In this document: piece by piece, positions 63,238 to 64,000 of the stretch
Numbering within the stretch: the stretch's first letter is position 1
How the letters are laid out: each line of letters starts with the position of its first letter
Origin: Arthrobacter ramosus
GTDB lineage: Bacteria > Actinomycetota > Actinomycetes > Actinomycetales > Micrococcaceae
Length of the DNA stretch: 64,000 nt
Reading direction: 5' to 3'
Assembly (NCBI RefSeq): GCF_039535095.1
Contig: NZ_BAAAWN010000001.1
Location: forward strand, 1,116,001-1,180,000
Program-made: the position numbers and the translations under genes
The notes under the pieces: model-generated
The model's input: the letters and a program-made list of their open reading frames with translations, nothing else
Databases searched by the model: none
Told to the model about the DNA's origin: nothing

Positions 63238-64000
63238 TCATGGGCGTCCGGCCCAGCCTGCGCGGTGCCATAGGCCTTCCTCGGCGCTGAGCCCGGTGCT
63301 GTAGAGCTCTGGGCCGGGGTGCTGCTGCGTGGGGGTGGTGGCTTTGGTCTTGGGTGGTCGGTGGTGGCGGGTTTCGATGAGGTTGGCCGGCGATAGGGGC
63401 TGTTCGCTCTGCAGGTAGAGGTACCACTCGATGGCGCGCTTCTGGTGTTCCTGGCTCATGCCCCGGTGGGCCCGCAGCAGGAGCTGGAGCTGGGCGTTCG
63501 TTCCGCCGTCGATCCTGTTGGTCGTCGAGGCGATGTCCAGCCCGGCGTATTCGCCTTCGAGGTAGGTGAAGAGCGTGCCCGCTTGGCCGAGGCGTTCCAG
63601 GAGCCGGTAGGCCTTGCGGAGCCTGTCGTGCGTGTACCACCAGGACTGGTTAGCCCCCACCCATCCCGGGACCATCGCGGTCGTGGTCCGGTAGGTGCGG
63701 GCTTTGACGAGCCCCGTGCTGTTGGTGCCAGTCATGGAGTCCTGCCAGCCAGGCCGCCGCTTCCGCCGAGGCGTGAATCCTGGTCAGGGCCCGTCCCAGC
63801 CGCAGCAATGCCTTGCCCGCCTCGGTCCTGGGCCGACCGGTCAGGTAGGTGCGGACGTTGCGCTGGACATGGACCAGGCAGCGTTGCACGGCGGTTTCGG
63901 ACCAGCACTCCGACAGGGCCGCTGCGATCCCGGAACCACCGTCGGTGATCACGACCCCCGGGGCCGGGAAGCGTCCAAGCAACGCCGCCCACGCGGCCTT
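63238..64000 (-). mobile_element. IS256-type (IS1249-like) transposase, frameshifted and cut by window edge
   Basis: The C-terminal part of a transposase read leftward from the window edge. The first frame (64000 to about 63715) has VVITDGGSGIAAAL with a catalytic Asp and RCLVHVQRNVRTYLTGRPRTEAGKALL in segments. The remaining part (ending at the stop at 63238) is one frame over: LVKARTYRT, NQSWWYTHDRLRKAYRLLERL, FTYLEGEYAGLDIASTTNRIDG. Removing one G from the GGGG run at 63712-63715 would rejoin them as WHQQHGLVKARTYR. This is the pattern of IS1249-like elements in actinobacteria. The gene is probably inactive unless the extra base is a sequencing error. The left end of the element should lie in about 63190-63237, but I could not fix its terminal repeat. 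Confidence 0.85.

Overview
The window is high-GC chromosomal DNA from an actinobacterium. Gene content and order point to the family Micrococcaceae, most likely an Arthrobacter, Paenarthrobacter or Pseudarthrobacter relative. Supporting signs are a sigE / anti-sigma / tatB / mrp block, an AdnA-AdnB-NudC-UvrD2-UPF0182 block ordered much as in mycobacteria, a coproporphyrin-type heme cluster and an actinobacterial MoeZ. GTG and TTG starts are common. The genus is an inference from gene content, not a database match.

Layout. 1-6627: O-methyltransferase (cut by the window edge), ECF sigma factor, its probable anti-sigma factor, TatB, then an opposing operon (MgtE_N/CBS protein, DUF1003 protein, Mrp ATPase) and a general-stress membrane protein. 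6628-12053: a lower-GC insert transcribed leftward that looks like a ribosomal peptide (RiPP) cluster. It holds a 24-residue Cys-rich peptide gene too short for ordinary ORF calling, a hairpin, an LpxL-like acyltransferase, an ABC ATPase, a FtsX-type permease and an E1-like (ThiF/MccB) enzyme with an N-terminal domain that may be an RRE. The last four genes overlap, so they read as one operon. 12054-12710: control region and a wrecked YefM/YoeB-type toxin-antitoxin pair. 12778-19665: aminopeptidase P, PHP phosphoesterase, solitary DNA methyltransferase, DEAD-box helicase and RNB ribonuclease.

19703-27274: thiamine genes (thiE divergent from a TPP riboswitch followed by thiO-thiS-thiG), a pterin dehydratase/glyoxalase fusion, small conserved genes, a TetR regulator, moeZ and an SDR. 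27296-27770: a tandem array of about 125-bp non-coding repeats. 27824-39276: heme biosynthesis by the coproporphyrin-dependent route: hemA diverging from hemE-hemG-hemQ-hemH-hemC-hemD-hemB-LLM oxidoreductase-hemL. 39364-43230: a secreted GH3 enzyme and a polar amino-acid ABC transporter. 43587-62875: an exonuclease, an alkyltransferase-like protein, the AdnA/AdnB helicase-nuclease pair (adnA carries a frameshift), a phosphotransferase, NudC, UvrD2, two putative metallopeptidases, a Lon-type PDZ protease and a UPF0182 membrane protein. The window ends with initiator tRNA-Met and a frameshifted IS256-type transposase running off the edge.

The most interesting element is the candidate RiPP system at 6628-12053. 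Its combination of a tiny Cys/Thr-ended precursor, an E1-like adenylating enzyme, a LPLAT-fold acyltransferase lacking the usual acidic catalytic partner and a MacB-like exporter does not match any RiPP class I can name with confidence.
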